Source: Glutamicibacter mishrai (GTDB lineage Bacteria > Actinomycetota > Actinomycetes > Actinomycetales > Micrococcaceae). From it: a DNA stretch of 64,000 nt. Each line of letters starts with the position of its first letter. The first letter of the stretch is position 1. The DNA lies in the NCBI RefSeq assembly GCF_012221945.1, contig NZ_CP032549.1:2046001-2110000 (forward strand), given 5' to 3'. A program made the translations under genes and the position numbers. The notes under the pieces are model-generated. The model did no database searches. It saw only the letters and a program-made list of their open reading frames with translations, and was not told the origin of the DNA. Shown here in pieces: positions 9,468-17,336 of the stretch.

Positions 9468-9626
9468 TCAGGTCCAGCGTTTGATGGCCCAGCGTTCGGC
9501 GATGGAGAGCAAGATGATGGTCATGATCAGCCCGTCAAGCCTGCCGTTGTTCTGCGAGTCGGTGAGCAAGAAGCCTAGGCCCCTGGATGCGCCGAGCAAT
9601 TCTGCTGCGTTCTTGCATGCGTCATA
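9468..9626 (-). pseudogene. 3' remnant of an SsuC-like ABC permease gene
   Basis: An open frame of 53 codons without any plausible start encodes AAELLGASRGLGFLLTDSQN followed by NGRLDGLIMTIILLSIAERW and a stop. This matches the C-terminal 40-45 residues of sulfonate/nitrate/taurine-type permeases (an ExLLGAxxGLGxLL element and a last membrane helix). The upstream boundary is an in-frame stop at 9627-9629, exactly where the preceding ATPase fragment ends. It therefore looks like the tail of a gene whose body was deleted. The family call rests on motif recognition and would be settled by a protein search. Confidence 0.6.
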
Positions 9627-9789
9627 TCAGGGCGAAACATGAATTGTCTTGCGACATTCGCAGTCGTTTGCGGCTTTCCTTCTTGGTGGTGAAGGTGCGT
9701 GATACCTCGCTGAAGTCGACACCCAGTGCGGTCGAGGGGTGGGCCGGGTCGTGCGCCTGAGGCTGTGCAAAGCTCAGTGCCATGATCAT
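9622..9789 (-). pseudogene. 5' remnant of an ABC transporter ATPase gene (SsuB-like)
   Basis: Fifty-five codons start at ATG 9789 (or ATG 9783), just after a SAM riboswitch. The product contains GVDFSEVSRTFTTKK, which resembles the first beta strand of an ABC ATPase before the Walker A loop. The homology then stops: no Walker A, signature or Walker B motif follows, and a stop occurs at 9622. The next recognisable coding sequence is the SsuC tail, so an internal deletion probably fused the beginning of the ATPase gene to the end of the permease gene. A short intact unknown gene is possible but less likely. Confidence 0.5.
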
Positions 9790-9791
9790 CT

Positions 9792-9891
9792 CCATCGGTC
9801 CTGGCGGTAGCACCGGCCTATGGAAAGTGGTCTCATCCATAGGTGGTTGCTGCGGCGTCACTGAGCCAGATCTCTCGGCCGCTCGGGATGG
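9792..9891 (-). ncRNA. SAM riboswitch (SAM-I clan) leading a decayed ABC transporter operon
   Basis: Read on the minus strand, P1 pairs CCATC (9891-9887) with GATGG (9796-9792). Between them are the conserved GAGAGATCTGGCTC, GACGCCGCAGCAACC and GGTGCTACCGCCAGGACC elements, almost identical to the two other copies in this window. The P3 loop is longer than in the other two. GATGGAG at the 3' side of P1 overlaps the only ribosome-site-like sequence before ATG 9789, so ligand-stabilised P1 would hide it and block translation. The aptamer core is intact although the gene behind it is broken. I cannot distinguish SAM-I from the SAM-I/IV variant by eye. Confidence 0.87.
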
Positions 9892-10164
9892 TTACACGTC
9901 CATTACAGGGTTTCGAAGGAATTGAATGCAAATCTTGCGTAACATGAAAAATCTTCGATAACTCCGTCACATGCGCGGGATATTTCGTTACTTATTTCAT
10001 TGAATGCCTGTTTGATCGATGATGGGCGTTGTTGATCAAGTCATCTTCGGCGTGAAGCGCCATTGACTGTGCAACCTGCCTGTCAAACCGGTACGCCGCG
10101 GGGACGAAATGTGACTTCGTGGCTTGGAAGCACCGGTTTGTTACGGCTACAAATGAATGACAAC

Positions 10165-10250
10165 CCATCCAGAGCGGCTAAGAGATCTGGCTCGACGACG
10201 CCGCAGCAACCACCCGAATCGCGGGACGGTGCTACCGCCAGGACCGATGG
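10165..10250 (+). ncRNA. SAM riboswitch (SAM-I clan) upstream of DszC-like/NtaA-like pair
   Basis: P1 pairs CCATC (10165-10169) with GATGG (10246-10250). The conserved core AAGAGATCTGGCTC, GACGCCGCAGCAACC, a CCCG/CGGG P3 hairpin and GGTGCTACCGCCAGGACC lie between. The start codon of the monooxygenase gene is only 20 bases downstream, with its GAGG ribosome site at about 10258-10261. There is no room for a terminator, so control is most likely at translation. It is divergent from the riboswitch at 9792-9891, with about 270 bp of promoter region between them. Confidence 0.93.
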
Positions 10251-10269
10251 AAAGAATTGAGGACTTCTG

Positions 10270-11610
10270 ATGTCATTTGGCGAGTCGCCAAACACCCCCG
10301 GCATGGACTTCAACCAGCTCAGCGACCCTTCACAGGCCAGCGCCTTGGGACTCGATGAATTCGAAGAGCAGCTGCCCACCCGGCAGCTGCTGAAAGTCAC
10401 GCCCGGCCCCGGCGCAGATGAGCAATACGACCGCTTGGCCGAAATCTTCCGTCCGGTCTTCGCTCAGATCGCAGCCACCGCCAAGGACCGCGACCGCAAC
10501 CGGGTCCTGCCCTTCGAACAGGTGGGCCTGCTCAACCGCGAGCGTTTCGGCGCGCTGCGCATCCCGGTAGCCGATGGCGGATACGGCGCCCGCCTGGTCG
10601 ACGTATTCCGCCTGCTCATCGAGCTTTCCGAAGCTGATTCTCATGTCGGCCAGCTATGGCGCGCCCATATCGCCTTCGTGGAGAACGTCCTGGTCCTTGA
10701 TGACCAGGAACTGCGCAGCAAGTGGATTGCCCGCATCGCCGCCGGACAGATTGTCGGCAACGCCTACACCGAACGAGGCGGCAACGCCCTGGGCACTCTG
10801 AACACCAAGACCAGCCAGGTGGATGGCCGGTGGCTGGTCAACGGCGAGAAGTACTACTGCACCGGCACCATCTTCGCCGACTGGACCACCGTGGCCGTAG
10901 CCCACCCGGACTTGCCCGGACGCCAGATCGCCGTGGTCTCCACCCAGCACAGCGGTGTGAAGATCCTCGACGACTGGGACGGGTTCGGCCAGGGCCTGAC
11001 CGGAACCGGCACCACCGAATTCCATCAGGTGCCGGTGGACTCGTTCATGCCCCAGCAATCCAACGACTCCGAGGCCGCGATCTTCCAGCTGGTGCTCATG
11101 GCCGTCCAGGCAGGCATCGCCCGGGCCGCCCTGAATGACCTGCGCATCTCGGTGCAGAACCGGACCCGCATCTTCACCACCGGCACCGGCGTGCCGGTGC
11201 ACCGCGAACCACAGGTGCTGCAACTGGTCGGCGAGGTCTCCGCTGAATCCTTCGCCGCCGACTCGGTGGTGATCGGAGCGGTCCTTGAAGTAGAAGCTGC
11301 GCTGGTTGATCTGGGGCTGAACGACGAGGAACGCTACGCAGTGTGCGAGCTCGCGGCGAACCGCGCGCAAACCATCGTCCAGCCACTGGTGATCGGCGCT
11401 ACCAGCAAGCTCTTCGACGGGCTGGGGGCATCATCCACCAGCGTCGTGTGCAACCTGGACCGGCACTGGCGCAACGCCCGCACCATCGCCACCCACAACC
11501 CGGCCATCTACAAGGCCCGCATCGTGGGGGACTACGAAATCAATGCTGTCCAGCCGCAACGGCTCTCAGTCACCGGCGAAGACAGCAACCATCGAGGCTA
11601 CGGCGCCTGA
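10270..11610 (+). CDS. DszC/SfnC-like flavin-dependent monooxygenase (acyl-CoA dehydrogenase fold)
   Basis: The 446-residue protein has the acyl-CoA dehydrogenase fold, in the subgroup of reduced-flavin monooxygenases such as DszC and SfnC that oxidise organosulfur compounds. Visible landmarks are RVLPFEQVGLLN, GNAYTERGGNALGT (flavin region), NGEKYYCTGTIFADWT, the DDWDGFGQGLTGTGT loop, and a C-terminal HWRNARTIATHNP helix typical of the subgroup in place of a catalytic glutamate. The SAM riboswitch immediately upstream implies expression under methionine/SAM shortage, so the substrate is probably a sulfur source. The NtaA-like gene follows at 52 bp. A flavin reductase is not encoded nearby and must be supplied from elsewhere. 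It is a paralogue of the gene at 19062. Its N-terminus is about 45 residues longer than that paralogue. Confidence 0.85.
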   Translation: MSFGESPNTPGMDFNQLSDPSQASALGLDEFEEQLPTRQLLKVTPGPGADEQYDRLAEIFRPVFAQIAATAKDRDRNRVLPFEQVGLLNRERFGALRIPVADGGYGARLVDVFRLLIELSEADSHVGQLWRAHIAFVENVLVLDDQELRSKWIARIAAGQIVGNAYTERGGNALGTLNTKTSQVDGRWLVNGEKYYCTGTIFADWTTVAVAHPDLPGRQIAVVSTQHSGVKILDDWDGFGQGLTGTGTTEFHQVPVDSFMPQQSNDSEAAIFQLVLMAVQAGIARAALNDLRISVQNRTRIFTTGTGVPVHREPQVLQLVGEVSAESFAADSVVIGAVLEVEAALVDLGLNDEERYAVCELAANRAQTIVQPLVIGATSKLFDGLGASSTSVVCNLDRHWRNARTIATHNPAIYKARIVGDYEINAVQPQRLSVTGEDSNHRGYGA

Positions 11611-11661
11611 ACGCCGACCAACAGACTTCACCACTACCCAACCATGGCAAGGGGAACAACA

Positions 11662-13062
11662 ATGAGCCAGCAGCGCGAAATCCTTTTCAACGCATTCGAC
11701 ATGAACTGCGTGGTGCACCAGTCGCCAGGCCTCTGGCGCCACCCGGATGACAAGGCTTCGACCTACAACACCATCGGCTACTGGACCCACCTGGCCAAGG
11801 TGCTGGAAAAGGGCAAGTTCGATGGCCTGTTCATCGCCGACGTGCTGGGCACCTACGATGTCTTCAACGGCACCAACGAATCCCCGCTGCGTTCCGGCGC
11901 CCAGGCACCGGTGAACGACCCGATGATGCTGGTCTCCGCCATGGCCGCCGTCACCGAGAACCTCGGCTTCGGCGTCACCGCCGGCACCGCCTACGAGCAC
12001 CCTTACGCTTTCGCCCGCCGACTGGCCACCCTGGATCACCTGACCAACGGCCGCGTGGGCTGGAACGTCGTGACCGGCTACCTGCCATCGGCCGCCCGCA
12101 ATATGGGCCAGGAAGACCAGATGGAGCACGACGAGCGCTACAACCACGCCGATGAATACCTCGAAGTGGTCTACAAGCTGCTCGAAGGCTCGTGGGAAGA
12201 CGACGCCGTGCAGAACAACAAGGAAACCGGGATCTACACCGATCCGGCCAAGGTGCACAACATCGAGCACGAAGGCAAGTACTTCAAGGTGCCGGGCATT
12301 GCCATCACCGAGCCTTCCACCCAGCGCACCCCGGTGATCTACCAGGCCGGCGCCTCCTCGCGCGGCATCAAGTTCGCATCGGAAAACGCCGAGGCGGTCT
12401 TCGTGACCAGCCCGACCCGCGAAATCCTCAAGGCCACCGTCACCAAGATCCGCGACGCCGCCGAGGCCGCCGGCCGCGACCGCTACGATGTGAAGATCTT
12501 CGCGATGCAGACCATCATCACCGATGAGACGTCCGAGAAGGCCCAGGCCAAGTACGAGGACTACAAGTCCTACGCCGACGTTGAAGGCGCCCAGGTGCTG
12601 ATCTCCGGTTGGATGGGCGTTGACCTGTCGGAGCTGAACCCGGATGAGCCATTGGGCGCCAACCTGAAGTCCAACGCCATCCAGTCCACCGTGGAAACCT
12701 TCCAGAAGGCCAGCGGCGATGACGGCAACCCATGGACCATCCGCCAGCTGGCCGAGTGGGTGGGGGTGGGCGGCTTCGGCCCGATCACCGTCGGCTCCGG
12801 CGCCGAGGTGGCCGAGAAGCTCATCGACTGGGTGGACTACACCGACGTGGACGGCTTCAACCTGGCCTACGCTGTCACCCCGGCGACCTTCGAAGACGTC
12901 GTCGAGTACGTTGTTCCCGAGCTGCAGGCCCGTGGCGCGTACAAGGCCGAGTACGCTGAAGGCTCGCTGCGCAACAAGCTCTTCGGAGCCGGCGACCGCG
13001 TGAAGGACACCCACCGCGCAGCGCAGTTCAAGATTTCCAACCGGCTGGCCGCCCAGGGCTGA
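11662..13062 (+). CDS. NtaA/SnaA/DszA-family FMN-dependent monooxygenase
   Basis: Luciferase-fold, two-component monooxygenase of 466 residues, the usual size for the NtaA/DszA/SfnG group that uses FMNH2 from a separate reductase. Landmarks are GKFDGLFIADVLGTY, LDHLTNGRVGWNVVTGY, ARNMGQ, the YQAGASSRGIKFA nucleotide loop, and VDGFNLAYAVTP. The ATG at 11662 has AAGGGGA six bases upstream. It is the second gene of a SAM-riboswitch unit with the DszC-like protein, so the pair probably performs consecutive oxygenations of an organosulfur compound, as DszC then DszA do on dibenzothiophene. The real substrate cannot be read from sequence. It is a paralogue of the gene at 20282. Confidence 0.88.
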   Translation: MSQQREILFNAFDMNCVVHQSPGLWRHPDDKASTYNTIGYWTHLAKVLEKGKFDGLFIADVLGTYDVFNGTNESPLRSGAQAPVNDPMMLVSAMAAVTENLGFGVTAGTAYEHPYAFARRLATLDHLTNGRVGWNVVTGYLPSAARNMGQEDQMEHDERYNHADEYLEVVYKLLEGSWEDDAVQNNKETGIYTDPAKVHNIEHEGKYFKVPGIAITEPSTQRTPVIYQAGASSRGIKFASENAEAVFVTSPTREILKATVTKIRDAAEAAGRDRYDVKIFAMQTIITDETSEKAQAKYEDYKSYADVEGAQVLISGWMGVDLSELNPDEPLGANLKSNAIQSTVETFQKASGDDGNPWTIRQLAEWVGVGGFGPITVGSGAEVAEKLIDWVDYTDVDGFNLAYAVTPATFEDVVEYVVPELQARGAYKAEYAEGSLRNKLFGAGDRVKDTHRAAQFKISNRLAAQG

Positions 13063-13094
13063 TCAGCGGGCAAGAATCCTCGACCTTAAACCAG

Positions 13095-13134
13095 CGCCGG
13101 CTCCGTCCACCCTCATGGGTGGACGGAGCCGGCG
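13095..13134. terminator. Bidirectional terminator between monooxygenase unit and ggt
   Basis: A perfect 18-bp stem (13095-13112 with 13117-13134) has the loop TCAT. It sits between two convergent genes. Confidence 0.85.
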
Positions 13135-13147
13135 TTGTCTTGAGGGC

Positions 13148-14971
13148 TTACTTGGCGGGAGCCACCACCATGGCGGAGCCTCCGCCGCGGCGTACCGGTT
13201 CGGCCGCTGCGGTCAGCGTTCCATCGGCATTGATCTCCACGGCTTCCACCGCGCCGATCTCTGCCTGCGGGGTGAAGGAATCCCCGGCCGGGGTGAGCTT
13301 ATGGCCGAAAGCTTCCAATGCTGAGCCGTACTGGGTGATGAATTCCGGCTCCGCGGTCACCGCTGCGGTATTGCGCTGCGAGGCGCGTGGGGCGGCGATT
13401 GCCTGGCTGATGTCCATGCCCAGGTCATAGCGGTTGAGCAGGGTCTGCAGCACCGTGGTGATAATCGTGGAGCCACCCGGGGAGCCAATAGCCAGCACCG
13501 GCTCGCCATCACGCAGCACGATGGTCGGCGCCATGGAAGAACGCGGGCGCTTGCCTGGCTCGATGCGGTTGGGATCCTCTGGATCATAGACGGTGGAGAA
13601 GTCCGTAAGCTCGTTATTCAGAAGGAAGCCTCGGCCCGGGACCACCATGCCCGAGCCGCCGGTCTGCTCGATGGTCAGCGTGTAGGACACCACGTTGCCC
13701 CAACGGTCCACGACCGACAGGTGGGTGGTGGACATGTTCTCGGTATCCTGCTCCACGGCAGGCTCGGTGGTTGCCGCCGGGCACTGGCCATCAAAATTCT
13801 CGATATCACCCGGTGCCACCGGCTTGGTTGCCGCCTGCTCCGGGTTCAGCGCGCAGGCGCGGTCATCACCAAAGAGCTTGCTGGTCAGCGTCTTGGTCGG
13901 CACGTCGACGAATGCAGGATCACCGACGTACTTGCCGCGGTCAGCGTAGGCCAGCGCAGTGGCCTCGAAGTAGTGGTGCAAGGCGTCGGCCGGCTCCATC
14001 GAGGACAGGTCATAGTTGCCCAGGATGTTCAGCGATTCACCCATGGTGGTGCCACCGCTGGACGATGGAGCCATGCCGAAGACATCCAATCCTCGGTAAT
14101 CCACCGAGGTCGGCTTCTGCTCAGCCACCTCGTAGTTCGCAAGGTCATCGGTGCTGACAAAGCCTGCCGGAACCGGCAGCTTGGTGTCTTCGACCTTGGG
14201 CGGGGCCTGGACCGTCTGGGAAATTTCAGCGGCCAGATCTCCCTGGTAGAACGCCTTGGGGCCTTCCTTGGCCAGCAATCGGTAGGTGTCGGCCAGTTCG
14301 GGATTCTTGAAGATGGCTCCGACCTGCGGTGCATCTCCATCGGGGAGGAACAAATCGCTGGTCGAGGCGAATGCTTCGAAGCGTTCCTTGTTATCCAGTG
14401 TCTGTTCGCGGAAGGTCTCATCAACCACAAATCCACGCGAAGCGACCTGGGTTGCCGGGCGCAGAACCTGCTTCAGGCTTTGCGATCCCCAGTTATCCAG
14501 GGCCCGCTGCCAGGTGGCGACGGTGCCGGGAACGCCTACAGCAGCTCCGCTGGTTACCAGTTCCGGAGTGAAGTTGTAGGGTTCGCCGGTGCTCGGGTCG
14601 ATAAAGGCATCGTGCGGAGTGGAAGCCGGTGCGGTTTCGCGTCCGTCAATGGTGTTGACCTTGCCGGTGGCCGCGTCGTAGTACATGAAGTATCCGCCGC
14701 CGCCGATACCGGCACTGTAGGGTTCGGTCACGCCCAGCGCCGCTGCTGTGGCGACCGCGGCATCCACCGCGTTGCCTCCCTTGCGCAGGACTTCGATGCC
14801 TGCGGCTGAAGCTTCCGGATCGACCGAAGAAACCGCTCCGCCGGTACCAGTGGCGGTCGGGGTCTTCTCGGTCTGGCGTGGCTCGGCGCTCGCCGGAATC
14901 GCGCTGAAGGCGCCCAATCCCAGACAGAGGATTGCGGCACCAGCCAGTGCGCGCACACTTGATCGTTGCAT
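13148..14971 (-). CDS. ggt: Gamma-glutamyltransferase precursor
   Basis: Secreted N-terminal-nucleophile hydrolase that cleaves glutathione and other gamma-glutamyl compounds, supplying amino acids and cysteine. I start at ATG 14971 because AGGAG lies eight bases upstream; 607 residues follow. Residues 1-30 form a signal peptide ending ASA. DGRETAPA near residue 110 contains the substrate-binding arginine. NMSTTHLSVVD provides the autoprocessing threonine at about 415, which becomes the small-subunit N-terminus. A GSPGGSTI element that shapes the active site follows. Its place between two SAM-riboswitch units suggests a sulfur-scavenging role, but it has no such riboswitch of its own. Confidence 0.95.
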   Translation of the reverse strand: MQRSSVRALAGAAILCLGLGAFSAIPASAEPRQTEKTPTATGTGGAVSSVDPEASAAGIEVLRKGGNAVDAAVATAAALGVTEPYSAGIGGGGYFMYYDAATGKVNTIDGRETAPASTPHDAFIDPSTGEPYNFTPELVTSGAAVGVPGTVATWQRALDNWGSQSLKQVLRPATQVASRGFVVDETFREQTLDNKERFEAFASTSDLFLPDGDAPQVGAIFKNPELADTYRLLAKEGPKAFYQGDLAAEISQTVQAPPKVEDTKLPVPAGFVSTDDLANYEVAEQKPTSVDYRGLDVFGMAPSSSGGTTMGESLNILGNYDLSSMEPADALHHYFEATALAYADRGKYVGDPAFVDVPTKTLTSKLFGDDRACALNPEQAATKPVAPGDIENFDGQCPAATTEPAVEQDTENMSTTHLSVVDRWGNVVSYTLTIEQTGGSGMVVPGRGFLLNNELTDFSTVYDPEDPNRIEPGKRPRSSMAPTIVLRDGEPVLAIGSPGGSTIITTVLQTLLNRYDLGMDISQAIAAPRASQRNTAAVTAEPEFITQYGSALEAFGHKLTPAGDSFTPQAEIGAVEAVEINADGTLTAAAEPVRRGGGSAMVVAPAK

Positions 14972-15118
14972 ACTTTGATCTCCTGAAAAGGTGGGGATGA
15001 AGGTATGCGTGAATTTACGTGAGACGTTCGACTCCGCGATGAAGTGACACGCGCCATCTTCTCCGGTTCGTTGTATTTCCGTCCATGTGGAAGAAATAAG
15101 TTTGGATATGACATTAAA

Positions 15119-15170
15119 CAGCGGAGGCAATCAGCGGACGGGTCATCGTCCTGGCTGATTGACTCCGCTG
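15119..15170 (-). terminator. Hairpin downstream of NmrA-type gene
   Basis: CAGCGGAG and CAATCAGC (15119-15135, one base between) pair with GCTGATTG and CTCCGCTG (15154-15170, one mismatch), with a short inner GGAC/GTCC helix. It follows the minus-strand gene that ends at 15190 and precedes the ggt promoter region, so it most likely ends that transcript. Confidence 0.65.
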
Positions 15171-15189
15171 CACAAGAACTTATGTTGTC

Positions 15190-16053
15190 CTAGCGTGCGA
15201 GGGCATCCTTGATGGCTTTGCCAAGGGAAGTCGGAGCGCGGCCGATGAGCTTGGCCAGATCCCCGGAAGACACTTCCAAGCCCCCTTCGCGAACTCGCAG
15301 ATCCGTATCCACCAGGATGTCAGCGAAAAACTCGGGAACACCCGACTCGGTGTAGATCGCCACCAGCTGCTGCGGATCCATGTCCTGGTAAGCGACATCC
15401 TGCCCTGCGGCCGCACCGACGGCGCCGGCCAGCTGGCTGAGGGTGAAGGGCTTGTCCCCGCCCAATTCGTAGATCTTCCCTGCTTCGTCGGATTCCGAGA
15501 GCAACACGGCGGCCGCCGCCTCCGCGTAGTCCGCGCGGGTCGCGGCGCTGATCTTGCCGTCGCCGGCTGCTCCGAGGATAACCCCGCTATTGAGGTAGCC
15601 GAGCAGCTGATCGGTGTAGTTTTCCGTGTACCAGCCGTTGCGCAAGAGGACGTAGTCGATGCCGGAAGCGGCCAGCACATGCTCGGTGGCGATATGTTCC
15701 TGTGCAAGCTTCATATTTCCGGTGAGCGCATTGGCGATGGAGGTGTAGGCAATGAGCTTGACGTTGACGCGCTGGGCCGCGGTGATGACGTTCTCATGCT
15801 GGACGGCTCGCTGCCCGACTTCGCTGCCTGAAATCAGCAGCAGCTTGTCCACGCCCTCCAGTGCGGTGACCAAGGAGGCTTCCACATTGTAGTCAGCCAC
15901 GCGCGTCTGAAGACCCTTGCCTGCCAGCGGTTCAAGCTTCTGCGCAGAACGGCCAATGGCTACCAGCTGTGCTGGGTCGGCCCCGCGTTCGAGCAGTGCG
16001 TCGATGACCAGCTGGCCCAGTTGTCCGGTGGCGCCGGCAATTGCGATCTTCAT
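15190..16053 (-). CDS. NmrA-like NAD(P)-binding protein (QOR2-type quinone oxidoreductase)
   Basis: Atypical short-chain dehydrogenase of 287 residues. The N-terminal nucleotide motif is GATGQLGQLV at residues 7-16. AYTSIANA and LRNGWYTENY follow, matching the QOR2/YtfG-type NAD(P)H:quinone oxidoreductases and NmrA redox sensors. The active-site YxxxK of classical members is not evident, as is usual for this subgroup. GAGAGGAC precedes the ATG at 16053. It is divergent from the SAM-riboswitch/metNIQ unit and appears to be transcribed alone. The physiological substrate is unknown; quinone reduction is the best guess. Confidence 0.82.
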   Translation of the reverse strand: MKIAIAGATGQLGQLVIDALLERGADPAQLVAIGRSAQKLEPLAGKGLQTRVADYNVEASLVTALEGVDKLLLISGSEVGQRAVQHENVITAAQRVNVKLIAYTSIANALTGNMKLAQEHIATEHVLAASGIDYVLLRNGWYTENYTDQLLGYLNSGVILGAAGDGKISAATRADYAEAAAAVLLSESDEAGKIYELGGDKPFTLSQLAGAVGAAAGQDVAYQDMDPQQLVAIYTESGVPEFFADILVDTDLRVREGGLEVSSGDLAKLIGRAPTSLGKAIKDALAR

Positions 16054-16341
16054 AATGTCCTCTCGATTGATCTGCAATCCAATACAACCATCGTGTCCAC
16101 TGCAGAATTCCCCATTCAACTTTGGCGGGACATTCAAAACCACACCGGTGCAAAGCTCAAGGCTTTCCGTCTTAAAAGGAGTTACTGGCGAAATATGTCG
16201 GATTGCTACGCCGATTATTGCGCGATTTCCACGAGTACCGAGTCCAAGCATGACTTGATGACGCAGATTTACGTAACGTTTGCCGGCCCGCAGCCACGGG
16301 CGACAGACTTGAATTGTCCGGGAGGTACAACCGGACACACA

Positions 16342-16425
16342 CCATCCAGAGCGACTGAGAGATCTGGCTCAACGACGTCGCAGCAACCACCCGAAAGGGA
16401 GCGGTGCTACAGCCAGGACCGATGG
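16342..16425 (+). ncRNA. SAM riboswitch (SAM-I clan) upstream of metNIQ and second monooxygenase pair
   Basis: P1 pairs CCATC (16342-16346) with GATGG (16421-16425). The core has GAGAGATCTGGCTC, GACGTCGCAGCAACC, a short CCCG/GGGAGC hairpin and GGTGCTACAGCCAGGACC. Unlike the copy at 10165 it is followed by a terminator-like hairpin with a T run (16436-16482) before the metN ribosome site. That points to control at transcription. It probably governs all five downstream genes, subject to the hairpin after metQ. Confidence 0.93.
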
Positions 16426-16435
16426 AGTACTTTCA

Positions 16436-16482
16436 CTTCGCGATTTGAATATCTGCGCACCGCAGATGATTTTTTCGCGAAG
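16436..16482 (+). terminator. Riboswitch-linked attenuator hairpin before metN
   Basis: The inner stem ATCTGCG/CGCAGAT (16451-16457 with 16461-16467) is followed two bases later by six T residues. It is nested in an outer stem CTTCGCGA/TCGCGAAG (16436-16443 with 16475-16482). The location between aptamer and metN suggests the expression platform of the SAM riboswitch. No anti-terminator was identified. Confidence 0.65.
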
Positions 16483-16516
16483 TACGCTCCGCATAACCAA
16501 GCATCAAGGAGCGATG

Positions 16517-17320
16517 ATGATTCGTCTTGAGAACGTAACCACCACCTTCGGCAAAGGCCAGGAGCAATTCACCGCCGTCAAGGATGTCTCACTCGATATC
16601 CAGGCCGGCAGCATCCACGGCATCATCGGATTCTCCGGTGCCGGCAAGTCAACGCTCCTGCGCAATATCAACCTGCTGCAGCGCCCTACTTCGGGCCAGG
16701 TGTTTGTTGACGGCGTTGAGCTCACCGGGCTCAGCGAAGGCGATCTGCGCAAACAGCGCCATGACATCGGAATGATCTTCCAGCACTTTAATCTGCTCAA
16801 TAACCGCACCGCGCAGCAGAACGTCGAGCTGAACCTGAAGTTCGCCGGGGTGCCCAAGAAGGAACGCCGCGAACGCGCACTGGAGGCGCTGTCCATCGTG
16901 GACCTTGCCGACAAGGCCAGCGCCTACCCGGGCCAGCTCTCCGGCGGACAGAAGCAGCGCATCTCCATCGCCCGCGCCCTGGTGACCGAGCCCAAGGTGC
17001 TGTTGTGCGATGAACCAACCAGCGCCGTGGACCCGCGAACCACCACCTCGGTGCTGCAGTACCTCAGCGACATCAACGCCAGCCTCGGCATCACCACCGT
17101 GATCGTCACCCACGAGATGAACGTCATCAAGGCCATCGCCGACAAGGTCTCGGTCATGGAAGACGGAGCGGTCGTTGAGGAATTCGCGCTGAGCTCGCTG
17201 AAAGAACCAAGCTTTGAACCGATTACGCCCATTGGCCGCTACCTGATCAGCGATGAAATCACGCTGAACCGCCAGCCCAAGCAGGCGGATAACCTCGCTG
17301 CCAACGTAGCCCGCGTATAG
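16517..17320 (+). CDS. metN: MetN-type methionine ABC transporter ATPase without NIL domain
   Basis: ATPase of a D-/L-methionine-type importer. Walker A GFSGAGKST is at residues 38-46, LSGGQ at 141-145 and VLLCDEP at 161-167. It has 267 residues against about 340 for E. coli MetN, because the C-terminal NIL/C2 domain that senses internal methionine and causes trans-inhibition is missing. Feedback therefore probably relies on the upstream SAM riboswitch. AAGGAG at 16506-16511 fits ATG 16517 (five-base gap) better than ATG 16514. metI and metQ follow directly. The substrate may be methionine or another organosulfur compound, given the monooxygenases downstream. Confidence 0.9.
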   Translation: MIRLENVTTTFGKGQEQFTAVKDVSLDIQAGSIHGIIGFSGAGKSTLLRNINLLQRPTSGQVFVDGVELTGLSEGDLRKQRHDIGMIFQHFNLLNNRTAQQNVELNLKFAGVPKKERRERALEALSIVDLADKASAYPGQLSGGQKQRISIARALVTEPKVLLCDEPTSAVDPRTTTSVLQYLSDINASLGITTVIVTHEMNVIKAIADKVSVMEDGAVVEEFALSSLKEPSFEPITPIGRYLISDEITLNRQPKQADNLAANVARV

Positions 17321-17336
17321 AGAACCTGGATTACCA

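Noticed and set aside
9790..9861. Upstream start (position 9861) for the ATPase-like fragment
   Set aside because: That ATG lies inside the SAM aptamer core, so the start after the riboswitch (9789 or 9783) is preferred.
9792..9891. SAM-IV or SAM-II riboswitch as class for the three aptamers
   Set aside because: The GAGATCTGGCTC...GCAGCAACC...GGTGCTA order fits the SAM-I layout; SAM-IV consensus blocks were not seen, although a SAM-I/IV variant cannot be excluded by eye.
11566..13014. 482-codon minus-strand open frame opposite the NtaA-like gene
   Set aside because: Antisense shadow; the plus-strand frame has family motifs throughout.
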